Made by a program: the position numbers and the translations under genes. 64,000 nt of DNA from a virus. Shown here in pieces: positions 9,345-18,507 of the stretch (positions within the stretch are counted from its first letter, which is position 1; every line of letters starts with the position of its first letter). The DNA is taken from positions 33,921 to 97,920 of the IMG/VR virus record IMGVR_UViG_3300036790_000317. One strand, given 5' to 3'. The notes beneath the pieces were generated by a model. That model was given only the letters and a program-made list of their open reading frames with translations, was not told where the DNA came from and searched no databases.

Positions 9345-9559
9345 TGTCATGGCGGACCCGTGGCGTTCCCTTCCCCGCCGGCACTCCGTGTGAGCGCTGC
9401 GGGGCAGGACGCCGCGGAGGCCGCCGCAAGGCAGCCGCGATCGCAGACTGTCGAGAATGCCATGCTGCCGTCTGCGAGCGGCATGCCCGCTGGGATGATA
9501 ACGACTGGGTGTGCACGCCGTGCGCCCGTAAAATGGGAATGAACGTCAAGCTGCAATAG
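9344..9559 (+). CDS. small zinc-finger protein
   Basis: 71 residues with three CxxC pairs (CERC, CREC, CTPC) plus a CERH, enough for two zinc sites. Coupled to the previous gene by a TGATG overlap. Family not recognised. After its stop about 115 bases are free of genes and hold the paired 8-mer ATGATCAT twice (near 9614 and 9631), which may be regulatory. Confidence 0.55.
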   Translation: MSWRTRGVPFPAGTPCERCGAGRRGGRRKAAAIADCRECHAAVCERHARWDDNDWVCTPCARKMGMNVKLQ

Positions 9560-9674
9560 CAATCGTACTATGACGGCAAGACCATCCTGGCTGGCAACGA
9601 AGACCTGGCAGCATGATGATCATGGCTAGCTATGATCATGTGGTAGATAGCTAATATCTTAATACAGGAGGCCA

Positions 9675-10613
9675 ATGCCGGTTACCATTGCCGGGCCTCT
9701 GACGCCGTATATCACGCCTCAAATCCTCCTGAACGCGCCGACCGGGATTTCCTGGAAGACGATCCCGTCAACCGGCGCGACCGCGGCAGAGCAAGCTGCC
9801 GAGCAGATGAATCTCTGCATGCGTGCTACGTCCATGGTTGAGGCGTTCACGAACAACATCCTCCGCGCAACGATCGACACCGAGACTCTTTACGGCCCGG
9901 ATTTCCGGATTACGATTAACCGCAATACCGGGGTGACCCGGTGCGAGCTGTCCCGGTACCCGGTCACGCAGGTGCTGAGCGGGCAGTTCTCGAACGCTGC
10001 CAGCTTCCCGCCGCAGTGGGTTGCGATCGCCCAGGACCAGTTCGCCATCGACCGGCCGGTCATCGGCATCTACGGCTCGTCAGCGCCCAGCAACGCCGGT
10101 GACGGCGGGCAGTCCGTCTACGTTGCGCCGGGCAACATCAGCTGGGCCAACGGCCGGCTCGGCTACCAGCTTCAGATGACCTACGTCAACGGGTGGCCAC
10201 ACTGCAGCCTGACGGCTGCCGTGGTCTCGGGCGCGACCACGATTCAGGTTGACGACTGCACCGGCTGGGCACCGGTCACCTCCGGCGGGCAGGGGGCAAC
10301 GGGCGTCATCTTTGACGGGGACGACCAGGAGGTCGTCACGGTGACCGCCGCCACGGCGCAGTCCGGTCCCGGGACCTTGACGCTCGGGACCGGGCTGTCA
10401 TTCGGTCACGGTGCCCAGGTCGTCGTCAGCACCTTCCCGCAGCAGGTCATGCTCGCCGCGATCTTCTTTGCCACGGCGCAGGCGCTTGTCCGAGGCGCGA
10501 CGGCGACGACGATCCAGGCCATCTCCGGGACAGGGCAGGCGACAGCAAGTGGTCATTACGAGCTGATGAAGACCGGCGAGGAACTGCTCTGGCCGTACCG
10601 CAGGTCAATCTGA
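9675..10613 (+). CDS. probable head-tail connector protein
   Basis: 312 residues, starting at an ATG 3 bases after AGGAGG. The N-terminal part (TAAEQAAEQMNLCMRATSM, then a long helix) and the later beta-rich inserts look like actinophage head-tail adaptor proteins. It is coupled by TGATG to the next gene, and the following order (small protein, tail tube, chaperone, tape measure) fits a connector. Call rests mostly on position. Confidence 0.55.
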   Translation: MPVTIAGPLTPYITPQILLNAPTGISWKTIPSTGATAAEQAAEQMNLCMRATSMVEAFTNNILRATIDTETLYGPDFRITINRNTGVTRCELSRYPVTQVLSGQFSNAASFPPQWVAIAQDQFAIDRPVIGIYGSSAPSNAGDGGQSVYVAPGNISWANGRLGYQLQMTYVNGWPHCSLTAAVVSGATTIQVDDCTGWAPVTSGGQGATGVIFDGDDQEVVTVTAATAQSGPGTLTLGTGLSFGHGAQVVVSTFPQQVMLAAIFFATAQALVRGATATTIQAISGTGQATASGHYELMKTGEELLWPYRRSI

Positions 10614-11122
10614 TGCCGGTCAACACTGTTCACCTGGCTATCAAGTCCATTCTGGATGGCCTGATCGTGCCGGGCAAGGCCGGCGTCCTGCACTGCTACA
10701 TCACGCCGGTAGACCCGCGTGAGGACCCGGACCCGGCCATCTATATCTGGCCGAGCCGGGGCCACGAACACCGGCAGTCCGTGCCACGCGCCAGCCCCGG
10801 GTACCAGCCGGCTACCCAGTCAGGATGGAAAGAAATCGAGCATACCATCGACGGGTTCCTGACCTGGTTTGGCGAGGACAGTGACAGCCAGGCTGACTCG
10901 ACGTTCCCGGCGGTCGTGGACGCGGTCCTGCAAGCCCTCAGGAACGCCGATGATCCGATGTACGCGGTAACGGACCCGCTGACCGGGCAGCAGTCAGACC
11001 TGGCCGGGATCGGAGAGAAGCTTGAGTACGAGATCGGCCCGGTCCGCACGGTCGCTGACCAGCGGTACCTCAGGTACGACGCGCTGATCACGATCCAGTT
11101 CTGCGAGTGGTTCCAGAGTTAA
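10613..11122 (+). CDS. tail terminator or head-tail joining protein
   Basis: 169 residues, coupled to the connector by TGATG. The content (short helix, IYIWPSRGHEH, then DGFLTWFGED and a C-terminal ITIQFCEW strand) suits the small tail-terminator class found just before tail tube genes. Its 3' end overlaps the convergent deformylase gene by 4 bases. Assignment from position. Confidence 0.5.
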   Translation: MPVNTVHLAIKSILDGLIVPGKAGVLHCYITPVDPREDPDPAIYIWPSRGHEHRQSVPRASPGYQPATQSGWKEIEHTIDGFLTWFGEDSDSQADSTFPAVVDAVLQALRNADDPMYAVTDPLTGQQSDLAGIGEKLEYEIGPVRTVADQRYLRYDALITIQFCEWFQS

Positions 11123-11673
11123 TACTGCCACGCTTGCCCTTCCTGATCATAAGCTGATACCGGGATAATGGTGCCTGGCTTCACCAGGTTCCGGTACAAG
11201 ATCCCGTTCAGGTGATCAATTTCGTGGCAGGCTAGCCGCGCTGCGCCACGTTTCAGGGTCGTGAGCACGGTCATCCCGCTGGTGTCTTCGTGAATGACGT
11301 CGATAACTAGTGGCCTTGGCACGATTCCACGTACTCCGAAAAATGATAGGCAGCCCTCGTGCTGCTCATCGATTTCGGGTGATGAGAAGACAATCCGAGG
11401 ATTGAGCAGTGCCAATGCCACTCCACGTGGGGCGTGGATGACTGCTGCCGCACGAGATATGCCGATCTGCGGGGCGGCAATCCCCATGCCTTTCGGGAAG
11501 TCGTGAACAAGACGCAGGCGATCAAGCATCACTATCAGCCGGGAAATGATATTTCCAGCTTCGCTGGCTTCGGCTGGCAGATGAAATGGCGTCGTAACCT
11601 GAGTCAGTACCGGATCACCTTCCTGGACGATGCCAGCAGATTGCATCAGCTCAGCCGGGGTTGGCATGGTCAT
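11119..11673 (-). CDS. def: peptide deformylase
   Basis: 184 residues from the ATG at 11673, which has AGGAG 7 bases upstream; an ATG 24 bases earlier has a poor site. All three family motifs are present: GMGIAAPQIG (62-71), EGCLS (106-110, Cys metal ligand) and HEIDH (150-154, two His ligands and catalytic Glu). It removes the formyl group from new N-termini. The gene lies backwards inside the head-tail module, with its own upstream region of about 80 bases, so it is a moron-type insertion. It pairs logically with the initiator tRNA at 28497. Confidence 0.95.
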   Translation of the reverse strand: MTMPTPAELMQSAGIVQEGDPVLTQVTTPFHLPAEASEAGNIISRLIVMLDRLRLVHDFPKGMGIAAPQIGISRAAAVIHAPRGVALALLNPRIVFSSPEIDEQHEGCLSFFGVRGIVPRPLVIDVIHEDTSGMTVLTTLKRGAARLACHEIDHLNGILYRNLVKPGTIIPVSAYDQEGQAWQY

Positions 11674-11757
11674 GTTTTGCTCCTGTTTCTGGGACATGGT
11701 TTCTTCTGATCTGTTTTATCTTCTTCATACGGTTCATGACATACAACACGGAGGCAA

Positions 11758-11988
11758 GTGCGATACGTTTTTTCGGGCCCCGGGACGTATGTTTTCCCGG
11801 AACGTGCGGGGACAGGCGGGACACTGACCACGGTACCTGGTGAGTCATATGAGTTTGCCGGAGACCCGCCGGGGCCACCGCAGTGGTGGAGCAAGGCAGC
11901 CAGCGCGGGCAAGAGCACGAGCGCAGGTACCAGCGCAGCTGCCACAGGCACCGGCACCACGAGTCCTGCAACGGAAAAGGGGAACTAA
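11758..11988 (+). CDS. hypothetical small protein before tail tube gene
   Basis: 76 residues from a GTG with GGAGG 3 bases upstream. The first half (YVFSGPGTYVFPERAG) is beta-like; the last third is a Ser/Ala/Thr/Gly-rich tail. It ends 3 bases before the tail tube start. Unknown role, probably a minor head-tail protein. Confidence 0.5.
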   Translation: MRYVFSGPGTYVFPERAGTGGTLTTVPGESYEFAGDPPGPPQWWSKAASAGKSTSAGTSAAATGTGTTSPATEKGN

Positions 11989-11991
11989 CCG

Positions 11992-13251
11992 ATGCCACTC
12001 ACCGTCCCGACGACGATCTTTCCTTCCGAACGGCGGGCTATCGGCATCGCGAGGGAGGCCACCCCGGGTACCGGCGTCCTGCCGGTCTACACCGTCCCGG
12101 TGCAGGGCTTCATCCCGGAAGACAAGCCGATCTGGCTGCCGGACACCTCAATGCGCGCCGCGATGGCCGAGACCTACGGCCTCATCCAGGGCCCGTACGT
12201 TGCTGATCTTTCCGTTGAGAACAGCCCCGTCTACGGCGACACCATCGGCCACTTCCTGTGGAACACCCTCGGTGACTACACCGTTACCGGGACGGCAACC
12301 GGGTCCGTCACGACGACAACAGCAACGCTGAACCCGGGTGCTACCCTGCTCCCGGTGCTATCTACGTCCGGGTTCACGTCCGGCATGTGGGTTCAGATTG
12401 ACACCAATGGCGTGTCAGGCCCGTACAACGCCGAGATGGTCCAGTTCGGGTCACTCGTTGCCGGCACGGCGACGCTGACCGCGGCGACCCCGATCCGGCT
12501 GGTACATGCGTCTACCGCAACCGTGACCAACACGCACGGCGCGTATACCCACCGGTTCTCCCTGCTTAATGGTACCGCAAACGCGCAGCCACCGTCACAT
12601 ACCCTCACCGACAAGACATTCATTAACCAGAGTGTCTTCTCGCGGTTCTACCCGTTTACCTGCATGTCGGATATCACGTTCACGGGCAACGCCGAGGCAC
12701 TGTTCCGGTGGACCGGCAAGGGCATGGGGTACGCGGCGACGATCCCGGCCAGCACCCCGTCTGTCAACATCAGCACCGTGCCGGCCCAGCCGGTCTGGAC
12801 GTCCGTTGTCGGGCTCGGTGGCACGGCGGGCGGAGCTAGCCAGATCTATCAGATCGGAGAATGGGAGTTTAATCTCGTCCGGGTCGTAGAGCCGTACTTC
12901 ACCGCTGACGGCGCGCAGAACCCGTATGTCTTCGGCCGGGGCAAGTTCTCGACCAAGGGCAAGATGAACTTCATGCCGACCATCGACGAGACCCCGCTGC
13001 TCGACATGCTGAACAACACCCAGCCACAGCTTCAGGTTATCCAGACCAACAACCTGACCGGCAGTCAGCTCGTGTCGGTGCAGTTTGACCTGCAGGCTTG
13101 CGCGTTCGATGCCTCGGTTATCGAGCCTGGCAAGGCGCTATTCGGTTACAACGACACCTTCCAGGCCATCGCGAACACCACGAATGTCGGTAACTCGGCT
13201 GGCTACTCACCGCTATCTGTCACGGTCATCAATAATCTCCCGAGCTACTGA
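11992..13251 (+). CDS. probable major tail tube protein
   Basis: 419 residues, starting MPLTVPTTIFPSERRAIGIA. It is beta-rich, with a Thr/Ala/Gly-rich central insert (about residues 100-175) that looks like an added Ig-like surface domain. The place just before the frameshifted chaperone and the tape measure is where the tail tube gene sits in siphoviruses. The 3' end overlaps a small minus-strand ORF by 39 bases. Confidence 0.65.
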   Translation: MPLTVPTTIFPSERRAIGIAREATPGTGVLPVYTVPVQGFIPEDKPIWLPDTSMRAAMAETYGLIQGPYVADLSVENSPVYGDTIGHFLWNTLGDYTVTGTATGSVTTTTATLNPGATLLPVLSTSGFTSGMWVQIDTNGVSGPYNAEMVQFGSLVAGTATLTAATPIRLVHASTATVTNTHGAYTHRFSLLNGTANAQPPSHTLTDKTFINQSVFSRFYPFTCMSDITFTGNAEALFRWTGKGMGYAATIPASTPSVNISTVPAQPVWTSVVGLGGTAGGASQIYQIGEWEFNLVRVVEPYFTADGAQNPYVFGRGKFSTKGKMNFMPTIDETPLLDMLNNTQPQLQVIQTNNLTGSQLVSVQFDLQACAFDASVIEPGKALFGYNDTFQAIANTTNVGNSAGYSPLSVTVINNLPSY

Positions 13252-13407
13252 CGGATAGGTCCGGCGGCTGTAAGCTTCGACAGTTTCAAGCTTCAGCGTG
13301 TCGTACCTGGTCAAGACTTCTGCGAGGACTTCCCTGGCTGCCCATTCTTTCCCAAAAGCTTTGCTGAGCAGCACGATAAGTTCCTGGGGGACTTCTTCCG
13401 GCGTCAT
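13213..13407 (-). CDS. small hypothetical protein
   Basis: 64 residues, charged and helical (LIVLLSKAFGKEWAAREVL). The ATG has GGAGG upstream in good position. It lies downstream of the dehydrogenase-like gene on the same strand and overlaps the tail tube gene end tail-to-tail by 39 bases. Family not recognised. Confidence 0.5.
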   Translation of the reverse strand: MTPEEVPQELIVLLSKAFGKEWAAREVLAEVLTRYDTLKLETVEAYSRRTYPSVAREIIDDRDR

Positions 13408-13425
13408 TCCTGCCTCCGTAAGGCA

Positions 13426-14190
13426 TTACGTCTCGGTAAAAAGCATATTAGCATTCTGGATACAGCGCAGGAATTCTGGCTCGTAGCCGTTACTGCTGCT
13501 GGCCTTGATCAGCGCAGCCAGGTCCTTCGGCAGGCACCGCCCGCCAAATCCCGGCGGGAACCCGGCCATGGCCGTATACGCGGGGTTGATGCGAGAATCC
13601 TGCAGCCAGGCCGAGCGAGTTTCTTCCCATGAAATGCCGTAGCTCTGGCAGACCCTGGCCATCTCGTTGGCGAACGTGACCCGCATGGCCCAGTAGATGT
13701 TCGCGGTGTACTTCGCCAGCTCAGCTGGCATGGCCCGGCACTGGTAGATGACGCCGGGGTATATCTCGCGCAGTACGTCATGAAACCACTGTGTAGCCTG
13801 CTGGATCCCGCCCAGAATAAGCCACGGAACGTCTGAGCTGTCCTTCCAGATCCCTCCAGGGCGCTCGTGCATGAACTCCGGGCAAAAGCATGTCAGCCCG
13901 CTCCGGATAGCCTGAAGGCTGTCTGTTGTGCCGGGCGGGACGGTGGATCTGATGAGCATTGGCATTGTGGCTGGCAATCTCGCTGTGGCTGCGTGGAAAT
14001 CGGTGGTGTCCGCGGCCCCGTCTGGCCCTTCCGGGGTGCCGGTACAGATGACCGCGAAATCACAGCCGGCAATGTCCTGCTCCGGGTACGTGTCATTGAA
14101 CCGCGGATCATAGGTGACGAGGTCATGCTCTTTGAAGAACCTGGCCTGGCCGGTGCCGACGGTGCCCATTCCGATAATTGCCACCTTCAT
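13426..14190 (-). CDS. short UDP-glucose/GDP-mannose dehydrogenase-like protein
   Basis: 254 residues from the ATG at 14190 (MKVAIIGMGTVGTGQA). The N-terminal Rossmann motif GMGTVG and an intact active-site motif GFGGRCLPKD, with the catalytic Cys near residue 220, place it in the UDP-glucose 6-dehydrogenase family. Family members are usually over 400 residues; this one stops after the central domain and lacks the C-terminal UDP-binding domain. It could still be active with another sugar donor, or work with a partner. It sits backwards between the tail tube and chaperone genes. Confidence 0.75.
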   Translation of the reverse strand: MKVAIIGMGTVGTGQARFFKEHDLVTYDPRFNDTYPEQDIAGCDFAVICTGTPEGPDGAADTTDFHAATARLPATMPMLIRSTVPPGTTDSLQAIRSGLTCFCPEFMHERPGGIWKDSSDVPWLILGGIQQATQWFHDVLREIYPGVIYQCRAMPAELAKYTANIYWAMRVTFANEMARVCQSYGISWEETRSAWLQDSRINPAYTAMAGFPPGFGGRCLPKDLAALIKASSSNGYEPEFLRCIQNANMLFTET

Positions 14191-14217
14191 GCAGTAACCA
14201 TAGCCTAGGAGGCACAT

Positions 14218-14592
14218 GTGCGTATTGACTTGCCAGGTGACGGGTGGGCCGAGCTGAGAGAGCCTTCAGATCTCCGTGCCAAGGACAAGATCGCCGTGCA
14301 GCGCGCCGTGGTGTTCAGCCTGCTCGGCAACCAGGAAAACGGCGAGGAAACCCGCATCCCCGTCAGTGCCGGGATGTCTGACGACATGTGCATCGCGCTG
14401 CTGTGCCGGCTTGTTACGGCATGGTCACTTTCTGAGACGCTCCCGCCAACACCTGAAATCCTCGAAGACCTGCCGGTTACTGTTTACAATGCTCTCTGCG
14501 AGGGCATCGAGCCGCACCTTGACCTCATCCGCACGGTCCCAAAACGCAAGACGCATACCGGGTCAAGTGGCTCATCGAAGGCAAGGCGGTAA
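14218..14592 (+). CDS. tail assembly chaperone, short form
   Basis: 124 residues from a GTG with AGGAGG upstream. This is the zero-frame product of the chaperone pair that lies just before tape measure genes in siphoviruses and guides tape measure folding and tail tube assembly. The mostly acidic helical N-terminus fits. The reading ends in a basic Ser-rich tail encoded after the slippery site at 14538. Confidence 0.8.
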   Translation: MRIDLPGDGWAELREPSDLRAKDKIAVQRAVVFSLLGNQENGEETRIPVSAGMSDDMCIALLCRLVTAWSLSETLPPTPEILEDLPVTVYNALCEGIEPHLDLIRTVPKRKTHTGSSGSSKARR

Positions 14593-14774
14593 CTGACCTC
14601 CCGACCGGCCTTGATGTTCACGACATCATGTACCTGATGCTGTATGAGCGATATCACTGGACAACCGAGGACATTGACAACCTGCCCGTGAAGCATTACA
14701 CGTACATCCCGGTTGTCGCGGCAGCGCAGGCTGAAATCCAGAAGGAGGGGCAGCGGAGAGGTGGACTTCAGTGA
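14218..14774 (+). CDS. tail assembly chaperone, -1 frameshift fusion
   Basis: At 14538-14544 the zero frame reads C CCA AAA, a canonical -1 slippery heptamer. Slipping one base back opens a frame that runs without a stop to the TGA at 14772-14774, giving about 185 residues. The added part (KWLIEGKAVTDLP, YLMLYERYHW, DIDNLP) has the look of the T half of lambda-like G/GT chaperones. There is no good start codon with a ribosome-binding site for this half alone, which supports the fusion. Confidence 0.8.
14538..14544 (+). other. -1 ribosomal frameshift slippery site
   Basis: CCCAAAA in the register C CCA AAA. Both tRNAs can re-pair in the -1 frame. It lies 49 bases before the zero-frame stop, as expected for a tail chaperone frameshift. 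Confidence 0.8.
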
Positions 14775-15249
14775 AGCATCCAGGGTCTACGCCCGGATCA
14801 GCGCCGCGTTCGGCCCCGGTAGTCAGGCAGCATGCAACGCCATGGCAAACGCCTTCCAGAAGGGCGTCAAGCATGAGCTGTCCCGGTTCCCGCACGGGGC
14901 GCATACCCCGACCCCGTCACCTCCCGGAGCGCCTCCGGGGATGATCAGCGGGCGGCTCATGGAATCCGTGACGAAGACGCCGGCTGTCGGTAGCGGTGGG
15001 CGGTACGAGTCCCTGGTCGGCCCGCACACGATTTACGACATGATCCAGGAGTACGGCGGCTGGATGCATGCTGACCGGTTCCAGTACATGAGCTGGGTTA
15101 CGGACGGGCGCCGGTACTGGCGGAAGAGCGTCGTGCTGCCGCCTCGCCCGTACATGCGGCCCGTGGCCCGGCGGATGAGCAGCAACGGGCAGCTTTCCGA
15201 GACGGGGCGCGACGCACTAGGAGCCGTTGTTTACCCGGTCGAGATCTGA
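14761..15249 (+). CDS. HK97 gp10-like tail completion protein
   Basis: 162 residues from the GTG at 14761, with GGAGAG just before it and AAGGAGG 12 bases away; the start overlaps the chaperone fusion end by 14 bases. The pattern PPGAPPGMISGRLMESV, then VGPHTIYDMIQEYGG and RPYMRPVARRM is that of the HK97 gp10-like family, which helps close the tail to the head. It normally comes before the tail tube gene; here it lies between chaperone and tape measure. Confidence 0.65.
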   Translation: MDFSEASRVYARISAAFGPGSQAACNAMANAFQKGVKHELSRFPHGAHTPTPSPPGAPPGMISGRLMESVTKTPAVGSGGRYESLVGPHTIYDMIQEYGGWMHADRFQYMSWVTDGRRYWRKSVVLPPRPYMRPVARRMSSNGQLSETGRDALGAVVYPVEI

Positions 15250-15267
15250 GGGTGAGGGGGCAGGAGC

Positions 15268-18200
15268 ATGCCTGATCTTGACCCCATCATCCAGGAAATC
15301 GTCGTCAATGGCGCACAGGCCATCGGTGAGCTGAAAGATTTTGCTGAGCAGTGCCTTGAAGATGCTGCCGCGGCGAACGCCCTGAACGAGAAGCTTGCTG
15401 CCCTCACCGCCTGGTTCGCGGCAGCAGCCGGCCGGGTCAATGACTTCCGCAATTCGCTTCTCGAGCTTGCGGGGATGCTTTCGGGCGCAGGAGATGAGGA
15501 AGAACGCCTCGCCATCACGGCCGGCGAGGCAGCCACGGCCACGGATGTGCAGGCCAGCCGGGTCAATGATCTCCGGAACAGCCTGGCAGCGGCTACGGTC
15601 GCTGCGGGCATGTTCAGTCATGCTGAAGATAACTTGCGTGGCGCGATGGGCACGAAAACTGCTGCCGTCATCATCCAGGACAACCGGGTCAACGACCTGC
15701 GGAACTCGTTCATCGGCACCGCGATAGCGGCCGAGTCGCTAGTTGTTGTCGAGAACATGATGTCGGTTGCGAATCTCGTAAACGCGGCCACGATGAACAC
15801 AGCCAGCAAATCTGCCCAGAACATGCGCCGCTGGTGGTTCTTGTCGCTTACGGCGTTGCACTGGATCGTCGCCGGCACCGCGGAACTGGCTGCGGTGCTG
15901 ATCCCGGCCACGGTCGCGGCGGCGGCCTGGGCATTCGTATGGCTTCAGGGTGCAACCAACGTTCAGCAGCACATGACGGCGCTGTTCGATGCGACCGAGG
16001 CGATGGGGCAGGCTGCCGGGCAGACGACTGGTGAGATGCTCGGCCTCAGTGGCGCGTTCCAGCGTGCGCAGAACGCCGCCAACGTCCAGGTCTACCAGGC
16101 GTGGGGCTCAGCCGTTGACATCCTCCGTGAGTCGTTCGGCGGGCTGGCCACGACCGGCCTGGAAGTCGGCACCATCTTCGATGCGTTCATGGGCAAGCTG
16201 GCGTTTGATTTCAGCAGTGCCGGAGACGCCAGCGACGTTCTAAACAACGTTCTGGCTAAGATGATCCCGGATCTTATCGAGGTCGGGCAGTTTTTCGGCA
16301 ACCTGGGGCACGCCCTTGCCCTTGTTGGTGAGCAGATGCCGGGGCTTGCCGAGGTGATGCTCGGAGGACTGGCCGTCATCACGCACCTTATCGTCGCGGT
16401 GCTGAATTTTACTAACGTCCTCGGGCACATGGGCATCCCGATCCTCACTGCAGTCATCGCGCTTGAGGAATTTCAGCGCTGGGGCGGGCTATTCACTACG
16501 ATGATGATCAAAATGGGCGTCAGCGTAGAGGCTGCAACTGGTAAGTGGTTCGGCTGGACCAGGACCGGGACGACGGCTCTCGCTATTATCAGGATTCTCG
16601 GTGCCGGGATCGTCACCTTGGTCAGCGGGATCGGCGTTGCCATCAGGGCAATTCCGATTTTTGCGGCCGAAACGTCCGTGGCTGGGAACGCCATGATTGG
16701 TTTTGCGGCGAAGATCCAGCTTGCCCTGGATGCGATGACACCATTCCAGGCCGTGCTCATCCTTGCCGCGGCAGTGCTTGCCGGGTACTTTATTTATAAG
16801 ATGATCACGGCAACTACCGCTGCCCAGAAGTTTACCGACGCCCTTCAGAAAAGCGTAGAAGTTGCCAAGGGCTGGCAGGTGTTCACAGTTATCGGCAATA
16901 ATATTGGCGAACTGAGCCGCAAGATCCAGCAGGCCAATGACCAGATAGCCCAGCAGACGGCGCAGCTTAATCATCTGAAGAGCAGCACGAATAACGCCGC
17001 AGAAGGCTCGCATGCGTACACCGGCATCCTCGCAAACCAGGAAAATGCTCTTAACACCTCGAAAGCTGCCGTTGCCACGTACGCCGCCGAGATCGTCAAG
17101 GAAACGCAGCAAAGCGAGACCGCGAACAAGAACGCCCAGATGCTGGCGAAGACCTTCGGTATCTCGGTACCAGGTGCGGTCGCGCTTGCTGCTGAGGCGA
17201 ACGTCAGCCTGACGGGCGTCCTCAAGAATCAGAAGGGTCAGTGGACGGCGCTCGGCCAGCAGATTCTCGGTACCGAGCGTGGCTTCCAGAACATGGGGGC
17301 GACCGCGAACATGGTCGGCTCCTACATGCAGGACATCGCGGTTTCCGAGGGCCTTGCAGGCACCAAGATGCAGACCGTCAACCAGGCCATCGACCAGTTC
17401 GTGCAGAACCTCACCGGCGGCACGTCGGGCATGAGCCAGTTCGAGGAAAGCCTGCAGAATATCGGCACGATCGCCGCGGATACCGCGAATCACCTCGGTT
17501 CGACCAACGGGCAGATGACGCTGACGACGAGCCAGTTTGCCCATGCCATGAAAACAGACGTGGGCATCGGTGCTCAGGCATGGTCCAACTTCGATCAGCT
17601 TGTCGGCAGTACCGTGCCACAGCTCACGGACTGGCTGCGTACCGCGGGGACAGAGGGAGCCCTCAGCTTCGGGCAAGTCAAGACCGGTATCCTCAGCGCG
17701 ATCTCGCAGCTTCTTCCGTATGCCAAGGACAGCAAGACGGCGCAGGCGACGATCCTCGGCCTTGCCCAGGCAAACGGAATCCAGGCTAGTACGTACCCTG
17801 AGCTAGTCAAACAGATCAAGGATGCCCACGATAATCAGGGCAAGCTGAACCAGATCGTGGACCAGGGCACGACCGCGATGGCAAACCTCAGCAAGATCGC
17901 GCAGAACATGGGTGACGTGCTCAGCGGGCAGGTCACGTCGGCGCTGTCGCAGGCGGCGCTCAAGGCCTCCGGCTTCTACACCGCCGAGACGCATCTTGCT
18001 GATGCCCTCAATCACGGCTCGTCAGAGGGCAAGAATGCCGCGTACTGGGCTAGGGTCGTTGCGGGTGACGTCAATAAGGCGGGACAGCAGGCCCAGACCG
18101 CGGCGAATAAGGTGGGCATCCTGGCGACCAACCTCAGCCGGCTGCACAGCAAGACGATTGACGTGACAACGGTCATCCAGACCATCGGTGGCGTCGGGAC

Positions 18201-18507
18201 GGCTCAGACACAGGGTGAGAGTGGTCATAAGGTCCAGGCAGATGCCGGGGCGCTGCTGCCGCCGGGAATGACCGTGGTGCACAACCAGACCAGCGGGTAT
18301 GAAGCTATTCTCACACCAGGGCAGCTGGGCGGGCTGATGAACCAGGTGGCGGGTGGCAGTGGCGGTGGCACGACGGTTCACGTGCACGTGGGCGGCTCTA
18401 CGTTCGGCACCATGCAGGATATTACCAGAGCGGTGCAGACCGGCCTGAACCAGAAGACCCTGCGCAACGGCAGCACCCAGGCGTTCATCTCGGGACGGAA
18501 GCACTGA
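15268..18507 (+). CDS. tape measure protein
   Basis: 1079 residues, the longest uninterrupted helical protein of the tail module, directly after the chaperone pair. It has an N-terminal helical part with three repeats of an RVNDLRNS-type segment (near residues 52, 94 and 131), hydrophobic stretches about residues 190-240 and 370-520, long Ala/Gln-rich helical parts, and a Gly-rich C-terminus. Such proteins set tail length and pass through the tube at DNA ejection. Its stop overlaps the next start as TGATG. Confidence 0.88.
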   Translation: MPDLDPIIQEIVVNGAQAIGELKDFAEQCLEDAAAANALNEKLAALTAWFAAAAGRVNDFRNSLLELAGMLSGAGDEEERLAITAGEAATATDVQASRVNDLRNSLAAATVAAGMFSHAEDNLRGAMGTKTAAVIIQDNRVNDLRNSFIGTAIAAESLVVVENMMSVANLVNAATMNTASKSAQNMRRWWFLSLTALHWIVAGTAELAAVLIPATVAAAAWAFVWLQGATNVQQHMTALFDATEAMGQAAGQTTGEMLGLSGAFQRAQNAANVQVYQAWGSAVDILRESFGGLATTGLEVGTIFDAFMGKLAFDFSSAGDASDVLNNVLAKMIPDLIEVGQFFGNLGHALALVGEQMPGLAEVMLGGLAVITHLIVAVLNFTNVLGHMGIPILTAVIALEEFQRWGGLFTTMMIKMGVSVEAATGKWFGWTRTGTTALAIIRILGAGIVTLVSGIGVAIRAIPIFAAETSVAGNAMIGFAAKIQLALDAMTPFQAVLILAAAVLAGYFIYKMITATTAAQKFTDALQKSVEVAKGWQVFTVIGNNIGELSRKIQQANDQIAQQTAQLNHLKSSTNNAAEGSHAYTGILANQENALNTSKAAVATYAAEIVKETQQSETANKNAQMLAKTFGISVPGAVALAAEANVSLTGVLKNQKGQWTALGQQILGTERGFQNMGATANMVGSYMQDIAVSEGLAGTKMQTVNQAIDQFVQNLTGGTSGMSQFEESLQNIGTIAADTANHLGSTNGQMTLTTSQFAHAMKTDVGIGAQAWSNFDQLVGSTVPQLTDWLRTAGTEGALSFGQVKTGILSAISQLLPYAKDSKTAQATILGLAQANGIQASTYPELVKQIKDAHDNQGKLNQIVDQGTTAMANLSKIAQNMGDVLSGQVTSALSQAALKASGFYTAETHLADALNHGSSEGKNAAYWARVVAGDVNKAGQQAQTAANKVGILATNLSRLHSKTIDVTTVIQTIGGVGTAQTQGESGHKVQADAGALLPPGMTVVHNQTSGYEAILTPGQLGGLMNQVAGGSGGGTTVHVHVGGSTFGTMQDITRAVQTGLNQKTLRNGSTQAFISGRKH

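Noticed and set aside
16489-17676. 395-codon ORF antisense to the tape measure gene
   Set aside because: No ribosome-binding site, low-complexity His/Arg-rich product typical of GC-rich antisense frames, and fully inside a clear gene.
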